In this document: piece after piece, positions 24,961-34,683 of the stretch | Numbering within the stretch: position 1 is the stretch's first letter | How the letters are laid out: each line of letters begins with the position of its first letter | Assembly: GCA_002307055.1 (NCBI GenBank) | Contig: DBTM01000078.1 | Location: forward strand, 108,549 to 172,548 | Length of the DNA stretch: 64,000 nt | Direction: 5' to 3' | DNA from: Clostridiales bacterium UBA1316 | GTDB taxonomy: Bacteria > Bacillota > Clostridia > Oscillospirales > Oscillospiraceae | Notes under the pieces: model-generated | Seen by the model: only the letters and a program-made list of their open reading frames with translations | Databases searched by the model: none | What the model was told of the DNA's origin: nothing | Made by a program: the position numbers and the translations under genes

Positions 24961-26724
24961 ATGGAAACCTTCAAATGGCTCTGGGGTAACCTTACCGGCT
25001 ACCGCAGGCGGTATTTGTTATGCCTTGCCTTGTCAATGCTTTTGCCGTTTTTTACGCTGATAAACCCGACCTTACAGCAGCAGTTAGTCGACAAGGTCCT
25101 CATCGGAGGCCAAACAAACCTGCTTGTCCCGACGATTCTCATCATGGCGGGCGTCACGCTGACGCGCTCACTGCTCAACTACTTATCAACTGTTTTAACG
25201 GAATCAACCTCACTCGGCGTGATGTACAGTCTGCGGCTGAAGGTTTTTGATCACCTGCAGGCACAGGACATGAAGTTCTTTGACGAAAACCCCGCCGGAG
25301 ATATCATGACGATCATGACGAGCGATATCGACATGGTGCGTTACAGCCTGGTTTTCATCTTCAGGCAGATTATTTCGAGCGTGCTGCTTTTCCTGTGCGC
25401 GTCGGTGTACTACTTTGTTTTGAACTGGAAGTTCGCGCTGTGCATGATTGCGCTGACACCGCTCATATTTGTCGTGACAATGCTCTATCGCGAAAAGGTC
25501 AAAACGATTTATAAAGAGCTGCGGCAGCGGCTCTCCAGGCTCAACACCAACGCGCAGGAGAATATCGAAGGTAACCGCGTTGTCAAAGCGTTTGCGCGGG
25601 AAACGCACGAGATTAAGAATTTTAACGAAAAGAGCGGCGCGTTCCATGACCAAAATCTGAACGCGCAGTACATATGGCTTCGGTTTTTCCCTTATATTGA
25701 AGGGCTGACGCAGAGCATGACGATCATGACCCTGCTGTTCGGCGGCATCTTCATGATTAACGGCTCCCTGACACCGGGCGAATTTATCGCCTTCAACTCG
25801 CTGTCGTGGGCAGTGACGATGCCGTTCCAGCAGCTTGGGTCGCTGTTTAACGACCTCCAACGTTTTTTTGCGTCCTCGCTGAAGATTATGGCGCTGCTGG
25901 ACACGAAGCCTGAGGTGCAGAACGCGCCCCGCGAAACCGATGCCGATAAACAGAAAAAAGGGGATATTGAGCTGCGCAATGTCAGCTTCTCGTTCGGCGA
26001 TATGAAGGTGCTGGATGATGTGAGCTTCCATGTAAAGCCCGGCGAGACGTATGCCATCATGGGTGAGACAGGCTCCGGCAAGACGCTGATAGCAAATCTC
26101 ATCACGCGCTTTTATGACGCGGAGGCGGGCACCGTGCTCGTGGATGGCATCGACGTGCGCGACTGGGATCTGACGGCTCTGCGGCACGGGATCGGGATGA
26201 CAACCCAGGAGGTTTTTTTATTTTCAGACACGGTTGACAGCAACATCGCCTACGGTGACCTCAGCCTCCCGGAGGAGGATGTGCGCCGCTTCGCCGAAGC
26301 CTCGGCGGCACAGTTCATCAATGATCTGCAGAACGGGTATCAGACAATTGTCGGTGAGCGCGGCGTCGGGCTCTCCGGCGGACAGAAGCAGCGCATCGCC
26401 CTTGCCAGGGCGCTGGCCATCCGTCCGAGCATCTTAATACTTGACGACACGACTTCCGCCGTCGACATGGAGACCGAAAAATACATTCAGGAGCAGCTGG
26501 AGCAGCTCGACTTTATGTGCACGAAGATCATCATAGCGCAGCGCATCTCCTCTGTCCGCAAGGCAGACTGCATCCTGCTGCTTGAGAACGGTAAAATTGT
26601 CGAGCGCGGCTCACATGAGGTGCTTTTAGCGCAGCGCGGGCGTTATTACGAGCTTTGGCGCATCCAGACGGGCGTCGGCGAAAGTGACGAGGCGCTCATG
26701 AGCGCATTGGGGGTGACTTACTGA
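24961..26724 (+). CDS. ABC exporter half-transporter, degenerate-site subunit
   Basis: 587 residues: six membrane segments (1-310), then an ATPase. Walker A GETGSGKT (about 368), signature LSGGQKQRIALARAL (about 471), Walker B ILILDDTTSAVD with Asp in place of the catalytic Glu, and H-loop IIIAQRISS with Gln for His. These two changes mark the degenerate half of heterodimeric exporters such as TM287/288 or BmrCD. The next gene overlaps its stop by one base and carries the complementary features. Substrate (drug, lipid or peptide) unknown. Confidence 0.9.
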   Translation: METFKWLWGNLTGYRRRYLLCLALSMLLPFFTLINPTLQQQLVDKVLIGGQTNLLVPTILIMAGVTLTRSLLNYLSTVLTESTSLGVMYSLRLKVFDHLQAQDMKFFDENPAGDIMTIMTSDIDMVRYSLVFIFRQIISSVLLFLCASVYYFVLNWKFALCMIALTPLIFVVTMLYREKVKTIYKELRQRLSRLNTNAQENIEGNRVVKAFARETHEIKNFNEKSGAFHDQNLNAQYIWLRFFPYIEGLTQSMTIMTLLFGGIFMINGSLTPGEFIAFNSLSWAVTMPFQQLGSLFNDLQRFFASSLKIMALLDTKPEVQNAPRETDADKQKKGDIELRNVSFSFGDMKVLDDVSFHVKPGETYAIMGETGSGKTLIANLITRFYDAEAGTVLVDGIDVRDWDLTALRHGIGMTTQEVFLFSDTVDSNIAYGDLSLPEEDVRRFAEASAAQFINDLQNGYQTIVGERGVGLSGGQKQRIALARALAIRPSILILDDTTSAVDMETEKYIQEQLEQLDFMCTKIIIAQRISSVRKADCILLLENGKIVERGSHEVLLAQRGRYYELWRIQTGVGESDEALMSALGVTY

Positions 26725-28505
26725 TGGCGGCACCGCAGAGAAATAAATACGACATCGACGAAATGCTGGAAAGCCCCTTCAGCCTCAAGCACTTGAAGCG
26801 CAGCTTCGTCTATATCCGCAAGCATACAAAAAAGATGGTTATTGCCTTTATCGCCTCCGCCGTCGCGAGCATTCTGTCGCTTTGCGTGCCGCAGCTTGTA
26901 CAGCGGGCGCTGGACGTGAGCGTTCCGCATAAGGACGTGCGCGAGCTATTTATTTTGACGGCATTTGCTTTGGTTGCCATTCTCGCAAGCATCTTCCTCT
27001 CGCGCCTGCGGGCGCGGATACTGACCGAGGTTGGGCAGGACATCATCTATGAATTGCGCAGCGACCTGTTCACCCATCTGCAAAAGCTCCCGTTCTCTTA
27101 TTACGACAACAGACCCCACGGGAAGATTCTCGTGCGCGTCGTGTCGTATGTCAACTCGGTGGCGAACATGCTCTCAAACGGCGTTATCGACTTCATACTT
27201 GAAATTATGAATTTGATTTTTATCATCGTATTTATGATGTTTACAAATGTTAAGCTCTCGCTCGTTGTCCTTGCGGGACTGCCGATCCTCTTCCTTGTGC
27301 TGTTCTCCATAAAACCTGCGCAACGCAAGGCCTGGCAGCGTGTCAGCAACAAGAACTCGAACCTGAATGCCTACGCCGCCGAGAGCATCAACGGGATGCG
27401 CATCACGCAGATTTTTACACGTGAGAAAAAGAACGCCGAGATTTTTGAGAAGCTAGCGCGCGATTACCGCGGCGCGCATTTTAAGGCGGCGCTGATTTCG
27501 AACCTGATGGGGCCTGCGGTGGACAATATCTCGCAGATCATTTTCAGCTTTCTCTACCTTGTCGGCGTGCTGTGGACCTTCCCTACCGTCAGTGTCGGCG
27601 TGATTTTTGCCATGGGCAGCTATTCCTGGCGCTTCTGGCAGCCAATTAACAGGCTCTCGACGATTTACAACGATTTTATGAACACCATCGCCTACCTCGA
27701 ACGCGTTTTCGAGACGATGGATGAGCCCGTGTTGATCGAGGACGCCCCCGACGCTTACGAGCTGCCGGAGATAAAAGGCGAGGTCGTTTTCGACAATGTG
27801 ACCTTCGGTTATACGCCGGAGGTGAATGTGCTCGAAAATCTGAGCATCACAATAGCGCCCGGTATGAGTGTTGCGCTCGTCGGCCCGACCGGCGCCGGGA
27901 AAACAACCATCGTCAACCTGCTCTCGCGCTTTTATGACGTCAAGCAGGGGCAAATCCGCATCGACGGGCACGACATCTCCAAGGTCACGCTCCACTCACT
28001 CCGCAGTCAGATGGGCATTATGCTCCAGGACAGCTTTATCTTCTCCGGCACCGTCGCCGAGAACATCCGCTATGGGCGGCTCAACGCGACCCGCGAGGAG
28101 ATCGAGGCGGCGAGCGCCGTCGTCCACGTCGATGAGTTCGTCGAAAAATCGCCCGACCGATATGAAACGGAGATCAAGGAACGCGGCAGCCGCCTCTCTC
28201 AAGGCCAAAAACAGCTTCTGGCCTTCGCCCGCACCATCATCTCCGACCCGAAAATCCTGATTTTAGACGAGGCCACCTCCTCCATCGACACAAAAACCGA
28301 GCAATACGTCCAGGAAGGCATCAACCACCTGCTCGCCGGACGCACCAGCTTCATCATTGCCCACCGCCTCTCCACCATCCGCAACTGCGACCGCATCATG
28401 TATGTAAGCGGCGGCGGCATCACCGAATACGGCACCCACGACGAACTGCTCGCCAAGCGGGGTGACTACTACCGTATGTACACCGCCCAGCTGATGGAGC
28501 TGTGA
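26724..28505 (+). CDS. ABC exporter half-transporter, catalytic subunit
   Basis: 593 residues; the ATG overlaps the preceding TGA, implying translational coupling. Six membrane segments and an ATPase with Walker A GPTGAGKTT (about 386), signature changed to LSQGQKQLLAFAR, intact Walker B LILDEATSSID and H-loop IIAHRLST. The altered signature pairs with the altered Walker B of the partner, giving one active and one degenerate ATP site. A bidirectional terminator follows. Confidence 0.9.
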   Translation: MAAPQRNKYDIDEMLESPFSLKHLKRSFVYIRKHTKKMVIAFIASAVASILSLCVPQLVQRALDVSVPHKDVRELFILTAFALVAILASIFLSRLRARILTEVGQDIIYELRSDLFTHLQKLPFSYYDNRPHGKILVRVVSYVNSVANMLSNGVIDFILEIMNLIFIIVFMMFTNVKLSLVVLAGLPILFLVLFSIKPAQRKAWQRVSNKNSNLNAYAAESINGMRITQIFTREKKNAEIFEKLARDYRGAHFKAALISNLMGPAVDNISQIIFSFLYLVGVLWTFPTVSVGVIFAMGSYSWRFWQPINRLSTIYNDFMNTIAYLERVFETMDEPVLIEDAPDAYELPEIKGEVVFDNVTFGYTPEVNVLENLSITIAPGMSVALVGPTGAGKTTIVNLLSRFYDVKQGQIRIDGHDISKVTLHSLRSQMGIMLQDSFIFSGTVAENIRYGRLNATREEIEAASAVVHVDEFVEKSPDRYETEIKERGSRLSQGQKQLLAFARTIISDPKILILDEATSSIDTKTEQYVQEGINHLLAGRTSFIIAHRLSTIRNCDRIMYVSGGGITEYGTHDELLAKRGDYYRMYTAQLMEL

Positions 28506-28547
28506 GATTGCGATTTTTCAAAACTTTCATACTCTGTTGATAAACAA

Positions 28548-28580
28548 GAGCCCCCGGAAATAATCCGAGGGCTCCTGCTT
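28548..28580. terminator. Bidirectional terminator between converging genes
   Basis: GAGCCCCCGGA (28548-28558) with TCCGAGGGCTC (28564-28574), one mismatch, followed by CTGCTTTT on the plus strand; A/T-rich on the other side. Confidence 0.75.
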
Positions 28581-28585
28581 TTCAT

Positions 28586-30427
28586 TTAATCCTCGTCAAC
28601 CACAAGCGCGCTGGGGGCGGAGGAGACTTTCAGCTCCTGCTTGGGGTTGTGGCGCTGCTGGCTCCAGTTGATTTTGTAGAAGTTGAGGTCGCCGGGGGAG
28701 AGCATGAAGAAATCGAAGGTGGTGGTGTTGACGGACCAGCTGGGGGGGTCGTAGAGGCCGGCGGTTCTGCCGGTGCCGGAGGGATAGATGACCATGTGGG
28801 GGTTAGTCAGGCTGCTGATGGAATCGGCATTGCCGTTGACGGTGAGGCTGTAGCTGCCGGAGGTGAGGCCGCCGGTGTACAGGTAGAGAGCGAAGGTGTC
28901 GTTATCGTAGGCAAAGAGGGAGGCCTGGCCGGGGCCACGGAGATAATAAGGGACAACATCGGCGAACTGCGAGCGGATCGAGGCCAGGGTACTTGCGGGG
29001 AGGTCGTATATATAGCCGTATTCGTCGGGGATCGAGAGGGTAATCAGCTGGCCCTTGCCGTACACATCCCGCAGTACGATGGGATAGTTTTCTTCACCGA
29101 CGACGGCTTTGGCCATCGTCCAGGTCGTGTTATTGCGGTGCTCGAGCAGCGGGAAGCTTATTTCGTGCCTGGAATAAGCGGGGCCTGAGCCCATGATGCC
29201 GCCGTCCCTGAATTGATTCGTCCTGAAGCGGCGGCCCCGATAGCGAATGGAGGTCAGCTGCTCAATGCCTATGTTGTTATGAAGGGCTTCGATCATAAAG
29301 CCTGAGGTGACGATGGCTTTGCCGCCGGCAACCACAAACTTTTCCAGTTTCCCGATGATATCGGGATCCTTAAGCGCCTGAACGGTGAGGAATACGGCTT
29401 TGGCGTCCGATGGGAAGTCCGGTGTCAGCTCCAGAGGAATGCCGGCCATGCCCAAAAAGTCCTCCAGATGGTCCTCACCCTGCGCGTTCGGGGGCAGATA
29501 GCACGGTGTACCGATGCAGTTTCCGGCTTTATCAAGAAACTTATCTATGGAATCCAGCTGAAGGCCCAGCGGCGTAACGACTCGGTTTTTATAAAGAGAG
29601 CCCCAGCAGAAAAGCGTCAGCTCCTTGGCACGGGCAAAAGCGGACATGTAGGCCTGTTCAAGGTAGAAATCAATGAGGGTGCAGCCGTAGGGGTCAAACC
29701 AACAGCCGCCGTTTCGGCCGGGGGCATAATTCTCCATCAGGCGGGTGAGCGAATAGCTCATATAGCGCGGCAGATGTTGATCTGAGGTGGCGGTATCGCG
29801 GGTCTCGGTGCCGGTGTAGATATAGTCAAAGATGTCTCGCTGAACAACGGGATTATACCCGGACTCCTGATAAGCTTCCGACCAGTTCGGATATTTAATA
29901 ATGACTTTGCAGTTGGGATTGACGGCTTTGGCGCGCTTGACGATCAGGTTCTCGCTGACCTCGGCTAAAAGCCCCATTCTGAAATCCTCCCAGCTTTGGT
30001 CTCCCTTGGCTGCCCGGCACTCATCGCAGGTGCAGTATGTAAAATACCAGTCGTCAATGATAAACTCGTCAAAATATTTCGCCGTATATTCCACGGTTCG
30101 GACAAGGTGCTCGCGCATGTCGCGGTTGACATAGCAATAGGTGCCGCCGAAGCGGACCTTTTCCTTGTCCGCTGCCGATAAATCGTTGCAGGTGGTGGTC
30201 AAGGCGCCCGACACCTCGACGCCGTTTTCTTTGAAAACCCGGATGAGCATTTGCAGCTGTTCCTCGGGAATCGTCAAGCCGTCCCGGTAGGGCTCCAGAT
30301 AAACCTTATCGCAGCCGCTGTAGGTGTTAAAGAAATCAAGCTGACGCCTGAGCGCTTTTTCTGTGAGATTGACCATGTTTTGCGCCGTGCAGAAGAGGAC
30401 AACCTTGAAATTATGATATCTGCCCAT
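28586..30427 (-). CDS. Unclassified large protein, possible TIM-barrel glycosidase
   Basis: 613 residues, AAGGA ahead of the ATG. I do not recognise the family. The first 350 residues look like an alpha/beta barrel: KVYLEPYRDGLTIPEEQL, VSGALTTTCNDL, DEFIIDDWYFTYCTCDECRA (acidic pair plus Cys cluster), CKVIIKYPNWSEAYQESG and ELTLFCWGSLYKNR. Residues about 350-440 resemble the glutamine-amidotransferase-like domain found after GH42-type barrels (AKAVFLTVQALKDPDIIGKL, KFVVAGGKAIVTSGF). A beta-rich end follows. No signal peptide. Located among GH2, GH3 and GH67 genes, so a role on a plant-polysaccharide fragment is plausible but not shown. Confidence 0.6.
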   Translation of the reverse strand: MGRYHNFKVVLFCTAQNMVNLTEKALRRQLDFFNTYSGCDKVYLEPYRDGLTIPEEQLQMLIRVFKENGVEVSGALTTTCNDLSAADKEKVRFGGTYCYVNRDMREHLVRTVEYTAKYFDEFIIDDWYFTYCTCDECRAAKGDQSWEDFRMGLLAEVSENLIVKRAKAVNPNCKVIIKYPNWSEAYQESGYNPVVQRDIFDYIYTGTETRDTATSDQHLPRYMSYSLTRLMENYAPGRNGGCWFDPYGCTLIDFYLEQAYMSAFARAKELTLFCWGSLYKNRVVTPLGLQLDSIDKFLDKAGNCIGTPCYLPPNAQGEDHLEDFLGMAGIPLELTPDFPSDAKAVFLTVQALKDPDIIGKLEKFVVAGGKAIVTSGFMIEALHNNIGIEQLTSIRYRGRRFRTNQFRDGGIMGSGPAYSRHEISFPLLEHRNNTTWTMAKAVVGEENYPIVLRDVYGKGQLITLSIPDEYGYIYDLPASTLASIRSQFADVVPYYLRGPGQASLFAYDNDTFALYLYTGGLTSGSYSLTVNGNADSISSLTNPHMVIYPSGTGRTAGLYDPPSWSVNTTTFDFFMLSPGDLNFYKINWSQQRHNPKQELKVSSAPSALVVDED

Positions 30428-30586
30428 ATGATTCCGTCCTTTGTCATTGTTTTATTGCGGCTCTCTGTATGCAAGATATTGCCATAAACAATATTAATCC
30501 ATGTGTTACGGCGTGTCAAACTTATCTACAATACAATTTTTATTTAAGTTATGAATTATAAGAATAATAATCCGTAATATTTAATG

Positions 30587-30615
30587 TTGTAATTATTTTT
30601 AAGAGACTATATAAT
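30587..30615 (+). promoter_or_regulatory. Promoter of the third ABC exporter gene
   Basis: TTGTAA (30587-30592), 17 bp, TATAAT (30610-30615). It implies an untranslated leader of about 150 bases. Confidence 0.55.
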
Positions 30616-30647
30616 CGCATTTATGTAGGGACCTCACGATATCGATT

Positions 30648-30705
30648 AAACAGCCAGTCGGCTCAAGTTTCATGAACAGCCCTACAAGCGGGGGCTGTTT
30701 TCTTT
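30648..30705 (+). promoter_or_regulatory. Candidate attenuator leader with alternative hairpins
   Basis: AACAGCCC (30675-30682) pairs with GGGCTGTT (30692-30699), followed by T-rich TTCTTTC, giving a terminator-like stem. An upstream AAACAGCC (30648-30655) can pair with the same GGCTGTTT, so two mutually exclusive folds exist. AGCC/GGCT at 30652-30663 gives a further small stem. I recognise no known riboswitch class. Confidence 0.4.
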
Positions 30706-30770
30706 CGCTGGAAGTACCTTTGACAGGTATAATGACAAGTAAAAAAATAATAAATATAAAGGAGATAAAA

Positions 30771-32723
30771 ATGGATAGACCGGGTGGAGGCCCGCCGGGA
30801 AGAGGCGGACCAGGCGGACCAAGAGGATTTTTAACAGCAGAAGAAAAAGCAAACAAACCAAAAATTACAAAGGCATTATTATTGCGTATCGGCAGTTACA
30901 TTCTCCCGTATTGGAAACAGATGATCGTTGTACTTGCGTCGCTTGTTGTTTCATCTGTTTTTGGTATTCTGCCCTCTATTCTTACAGGTAAAATCATTGA
31001 TGACGGCTTAATAGGCAAAAACCTGACTGTTTTAGTCACTTTGATTCTTGCTTCACTGGGTGTCACGATTTTGGCAAATCTGATCGGTGTGCTTCAAAGC
31101 TATTTGAATTCATGGATAGGGCAGCATATTTCCTATGATATGCGAAACAAGATGTTCCTGCATCTGCAGTCGATGTCTCACCGGTTTTTTACCGCAAACA
31201 AACAGGGCGATATCATAACCAGAATGACAAGCGACATCGGCGGCGTGCAGTCGGTTATGACGAACACCATCGGCAGCATCCTCAGCAGTGTTATTACGCT
31301 CATCGTTGCCTTAGTCGCCATGTACCGAATGAACTGGCTCCTTGCGACGATCGCCATTTGCATTGTTCCGCTCTTCGTCCTTCCGACCAGAACCGTCGGT
31401 AAAGCCAGATGGACGCTGACGCGTCAGTCACAGGAATGCAATGATGAAATCAACGGCATTCTGAATGAAACGCTGAGTGTCAGCGGGCAGCTGCTTGTCA
31501 AGCTGTTTACAAATGAGAAGCGTGAATACGCGAAATATGAGAACGCCAATCACCGCATGATCAAGCTGAATATCCGCGAAGGCATGGTAGGCCAATGGTT
31601 CGGCGTTTTGATCAGTACGCTTTCAACCATCGGGCCGATGATGATTTATTTCGCCGGCGGACTTATCATGATGAAATACGACAAGCATTTAACGGTCGGT
31701 GACATCACGGTTATGGTGGCGCTGCTCTCGAGAATGTATATGCCGGTTATGACGCTGCTGAACCTGCAGGTGGATGTTATGCGGTCTATGGCGATGTTTA
31801 CGAGAATTTTCGAGTACTTTGACAAGACTGTGGAAATAAAGAATGCGCCGGACGCCATTACACCGGATTCACTCAAAGGCGCTATCACCTTTGAGAATGT
31901 CTATTTCCATTATGACGAAGAAAAGCCGATTCTCAAAGGAATTAACTTCAGTCTGGAGGAAGGTAAATCGATAGCGATTGTCGGCCCTTCGGGCGCGGGA
32001 AAGAGCACGATCATTAACCTGATTCCAAGATTTTATGATGTTGTCAGCGGCCGCATATTAATCGACGGCATTGATATCCGAAAGCTTGACCTGACCTTCC
32101 TGCGGAAGAATATCGGTATGGTCACGCAGGATACATACCTTTTCAACGGCACAATCCGCGATAATCTGCTGTACGCAAAATTCGACGCGACGGATGAAGA
32201 AATAGTCGAGGCCTGTAAAAAAGCGAATATCCATGAGTTCGTTATGGCACAGCCGGACCAATATAACGCCATCGTCGGAAACCGCGGCTTAAAGCTCTCA
32301 GGCGGTGAAAAACAGCGGATGTCCATTGCGCGTACCATATTGAAAAACCCGGAGATTTTGATTTTTGACGAAGCAACCTCATCCCTGGATTCAATCTCCG
32401 AGAATCTGATTCAGGAAGCAATAGAACCGCTGATCGGCAAACGCACGAGTATCGTCATCGCGCATCGGCTTTCGACGATCATGGCGGCGGACGAAATTCT
32501 GGTGGTCAGCGACGGTCAGGTGATCGAGCGCGGCACGCATTACGACCTTGTCTCGAAGGGCGGTGTCTACACCGAGCTGTATGAAACGCAGTTCAGACGC
32601 GCGCTGGATGACTATGAGCTCAGAAGAAACGAACATGAAGAAGAAGCGCTGAACGGAAAACACGCAGACGCTGCGGGGTTCACGCATTTTAGCCCGCCTG
32701 ATGGGCTGAAAGGGACAATTTAG
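30771..32723 (+). CDS. ABC exporter with Gly/Pro-rich N terminus (homodimer type)
   Basis: 650 residues from the ATG at 30771 (AAAGGAG upstream; an ATG at 30672 lies in the leader hairpin). The N terminus MDRPGGGPPGRGGPGGPRG is unusual and probably disordered. Six membrane segments follow, then a fully canonical ATPase: GPSGAGKST (about 405), LSGGEKQRMSIARTIL, LIFDEATSSLD, IVIAHRLST. Both sites would be active in a homodimer. Substrate unknown. It is followed within 20 bases by an esterase gene and may be cotranscribed with the xylan genes. Confidence 0.88.
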   Translation: MDRPGGGPPGRGGPGGPRGFLTAEEKANKPKITKALLLRIGSYILPYWKQMIVVLASLVVSSVFGILPSILTGKIIDDGLIGKNLTVLVTLILASLGVTILANLIGVLQSYLNSWIGQHISYDMRNKMFLHLQSMSHRFFTANKQGDIITRMTSDIGGVQSVMTNTIGSILSSVITLIVALVAMYRMNWLLATIAICIVPLFVLPTRTVGKARWTLTRQSQECNDEINGILNETLSVSGQLLVKLFTNEKREYAKYENANHRMIKLNIREGMVGQWFGVLISTLSTIGPMMIYFAGGLIMMKYDKHLTVGDITVMVALLSRMYMPVMTLLNLQVDVMRSMAMFTRIFEYFDKTVEIKNAPDAITPDSLKGAITFENVYFHYDEEKPILKGINFSLEEGKSIAIVGPSGAGKSTIINLIPRFYDVVSGRILIDGIDIRKLDLTFLRKNIGMVTQDTYLFNGTIRDNLLYAKFDATDEEIVEACKKANIHEFVMAQPDQYNAIVGNRGLKLSGGEKQRMSIARTILKNPEILIFDEATSSLDSISENLIQEAIEPLIGKRTSIVIAHRLSTIMAADEILVVSDGQVIERGTHYDLVSKGGVYTELYETQFRRALDDYELRRNEHEEEALNGKHADAAGFTHFSPPDGLKGTI

Positions 32724-32741
32724 TTTAAGAAGGAACAAATG

Positions 32742-34640
32742 ATGAGCTTCGAAGAAAGAACGCCAAACACGCTGAAGCTGCCGCGGCTAATCAGCGATGG
32801 GATGGTATTGCAAAGAGATGCCCCGCTTAAAATATGGGGCTGGGCCGGCGCGGGCGAAGCGGTCACGGTGCAGTTTATAGAGCATACATATCGGTGCAAA
32901 GCAGGAGCGGATGGGAAATGGAATGTCGTTTTGCCTGCGTTAGGCGCCGGCGGCCCATACGAGATGGATATAACGGCGGATGTGAAAATCACAATAAGAA
33001 ACATCCTCATCGGCGATGTCTGGGTCTGTGCGGGTCAGTCGAATATGCAGCTGACAATGGATAGGGTGAAGGACAAATACCCGGAGGAAATAACGGCGTG
33101 CGCTGAACCGAATATCCGGTTATTCATTGTCCCGGAGCGTTATGATTTTATCGTACGAAATGAAGATTTTGAAACCGGAGGCTGGATATCACCGGAGAAA
33201 GAGATGATACTGCAGTTTACGGCGGTCGGATATTTTTTTGCGCAGGAGGTGCTGCGTAAATATCATGTGCCCGTCGGGCTGATTGCGGCGGCCATCGGCG
33301 GCACACCTGCCGAATCATGGCTGAGCGAAGAGGCTTTATCAGCGTTCCCCTATGCGCTGGAGCGGATCAAGCCGTTCAGGCAAGACGGATATCTGGCGGC
33401 TCTTATTCAGAAAGAACAAAGGATTGCCTCTGATTGGTTTGAGGCGCTGAACCAGGCGGATAAGGGAAATCAGAACGGCGCGATGCCCTGGTATGACGAG
33501 CGTTTTGACGCGTCCGGCTGGGAGACCATCCCCGTCCCGTCCTTTTGGGCAGATGAGGGGCTTGGGCCGGTTAACGGCGCCTTCTGGTTCAGAAAAGAGG
33601 TCGATGTTCCCGCAACGATGACCGGGATACCGGCCAGGCTCGAATTGGGCAGGATTGTCGACAGCGATTCAGTATATATTAACGGCACATTTGTCGGTTC
33701 GGTTTCCTATCAGTATCCGCCCAGAAAATATGATGTGCCTGTCGGTTTGCTCAGAGCCGGTAAGAACATCATCACGGTGCGGATCGTCAGCAATTCCGGC
33801 AAAGGCGGATTTGTTGAGGATAAGCCCTATCACCTGACGGCGGGCGCTCAGAGCATCGACCTGAAAGGCTTATGGCAGTACAAGATCGGCGCGGTCTCTG
33901 AGCCGTCACCGGAACAGCTGTACCCGCCCAGCCTGCCGCTGGCCTTTTATAACGGTATGATTGCACCGCTTTTTACGCATCGCATTAAGGGTGTCATCTG
34001 GTATCAGGGTGAATCAAATCTAAATAACTGTCCGATGTACGAAGCATTGTTTAAAACGCTTATTGCCGTATGGAGAAAAGGCTGGCATCAGGGAGATTTT
34101 CCGTTTCTGTTCGTCCAGCTGCCGAATTTCGCCGAAACGCTTTATCCGGAGTTTGACAGCGCCTGGTCGCTCGTTCGTGAAGCGCAGCTGAGGACACTGG
34201 AGGTGCCCAATACGGGTATGGCGGTTGCAATCGACCTTGGTGAATGGAACGATCTGCATCCGCTTGATAAAAAGAATGTTGCCCACCGGCTGTTCCTCGC
34301 CGCGCGCCAAGCTGCGTACGGCGATAACGATGTTGTTTATTCAGGGCCGCGGTTTCAATCAGCGACGGTTTTCAGCGGGAAAGTGGCGCTGACTTTTGAT
34401 TCTGTCGGCAGCGGACTTGCGGTGAAGGGGAGCCTGGAGCCGGATGGCTTTCAGCTTTCCGGGCCTGACGGCAAATTTTACGCTGCGCACGCGAAAATTG
34501 ACGGAGACACAGTCATCGTCTGGAGTGACGCGGTGCCGGTTCCCTCGGAAGTACGATATGCCTGGGCAGATAATCCCGAAGGGGCAAATCTTTATAACGC
34601 GGAAAGTCTGCCGGCGTCACCTTTCAGGGCGCGCCTATAA
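32742..34640 (+). CDS. Sialate O-acetylesterase-type carbohydrate esterase
   Basis: 632 residues from the second ATG (AGGA 7 bases upstream; the ATG at 32739 is possible). SGNH-like SASA domain split by an insert: VWVCAGQSNMQLTM (Ser about 100), AAAIGGTPAESWLS, a jelly-roll insert of about 200-360 (PAFWFRKEV-like GAFWFRKEVDVPATM), KGVIWYQGESNLNN, and GEWNDLHPLDK with the Asp-His pair. Such enzymes remove O-acetyl groups from sialic acid or, in plant-degrading bacteria, from xylan. Beside GH3 and GH67 genes, acetyl-xylan fragments are the likely substrate (inference). No signal peptide. Confidence 0.85.
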   Translation: MSFEERTPNTLKLPRLISDGMVLQRDAPLKIWGWAGAGEAVTVQFIEHTYRCKAGADGKWNVVLPALGAGGPYEMDITADVKITIRNILIGDVWVCAGQSNMQLTMDRVKDKYPEEITACAEPNIRLFIVPERYDFIVRNEDFETGGWISPEKEMILQFTAVGYFFAQEVLRKYHVPVGLIAAAIGGTPAESWLSEEALSAFPYALERIKPFRQDGYLAALIQKEQRIASDWFEALNQADKGNQNGAMPWYDERFDASGWETIPVPSFWADEGLGPVNGAFWFRKEVDVPATMTGIPARLELGRIVDSDSVYINGTFVGSVSYQYPPRKYDVPVGLLRAGKNIITVRIVSNSGKGGFVEDKPYHLTAGAQSIDLKGLWQYKIGAVSEPSPEQLYPPSLPLAFYNGMIAPLFTHRIKGVIWYQGESNLNNCPMYEALFKTLIAVWRKGWHQGDFPFLFVQLPNFAETLYPEFDSAWSLVREAQLRTLEVPNTGMAVAIDLGEWNDLHPLDKKNVAHRLFLAARQAAYGDNDVVYSGPRFQSATVFSGKVALTFDSVGSGLAVKGSLEPDGFQLSGPDGKFYAAHAKIDGDTVIVWSDAVPVPSEVRYAWADNPEGANLYNAESLPASPFRARL

Positions 34641-34683
34641 CGATGCCGACCTGGTCAGAAATACACAATGTGGAGGAATACAC

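Noticed and set aside
25210..26187. 325-residue minus-strand frame opposite the first ABC gene
   Set aside because: It is rich in His, Arg and Gln without domain features, as expected from the complement of a coding frame; the plus strand has clear ABC motifs.
30672..30770. N-terminal extension of the third ABC exporter
   Set aside because: The ATG lies in the leader hairpin without a ribosome site; AAAGGAG precedes the ATG at 30771.
34444..34683. 80-residue N-terminal extension of the GH3 protein
   Set aside because: It overlaps the end of the esterase gene in another frame and does not resemble GH3; GGAGGA precedes the ATG at 34684.
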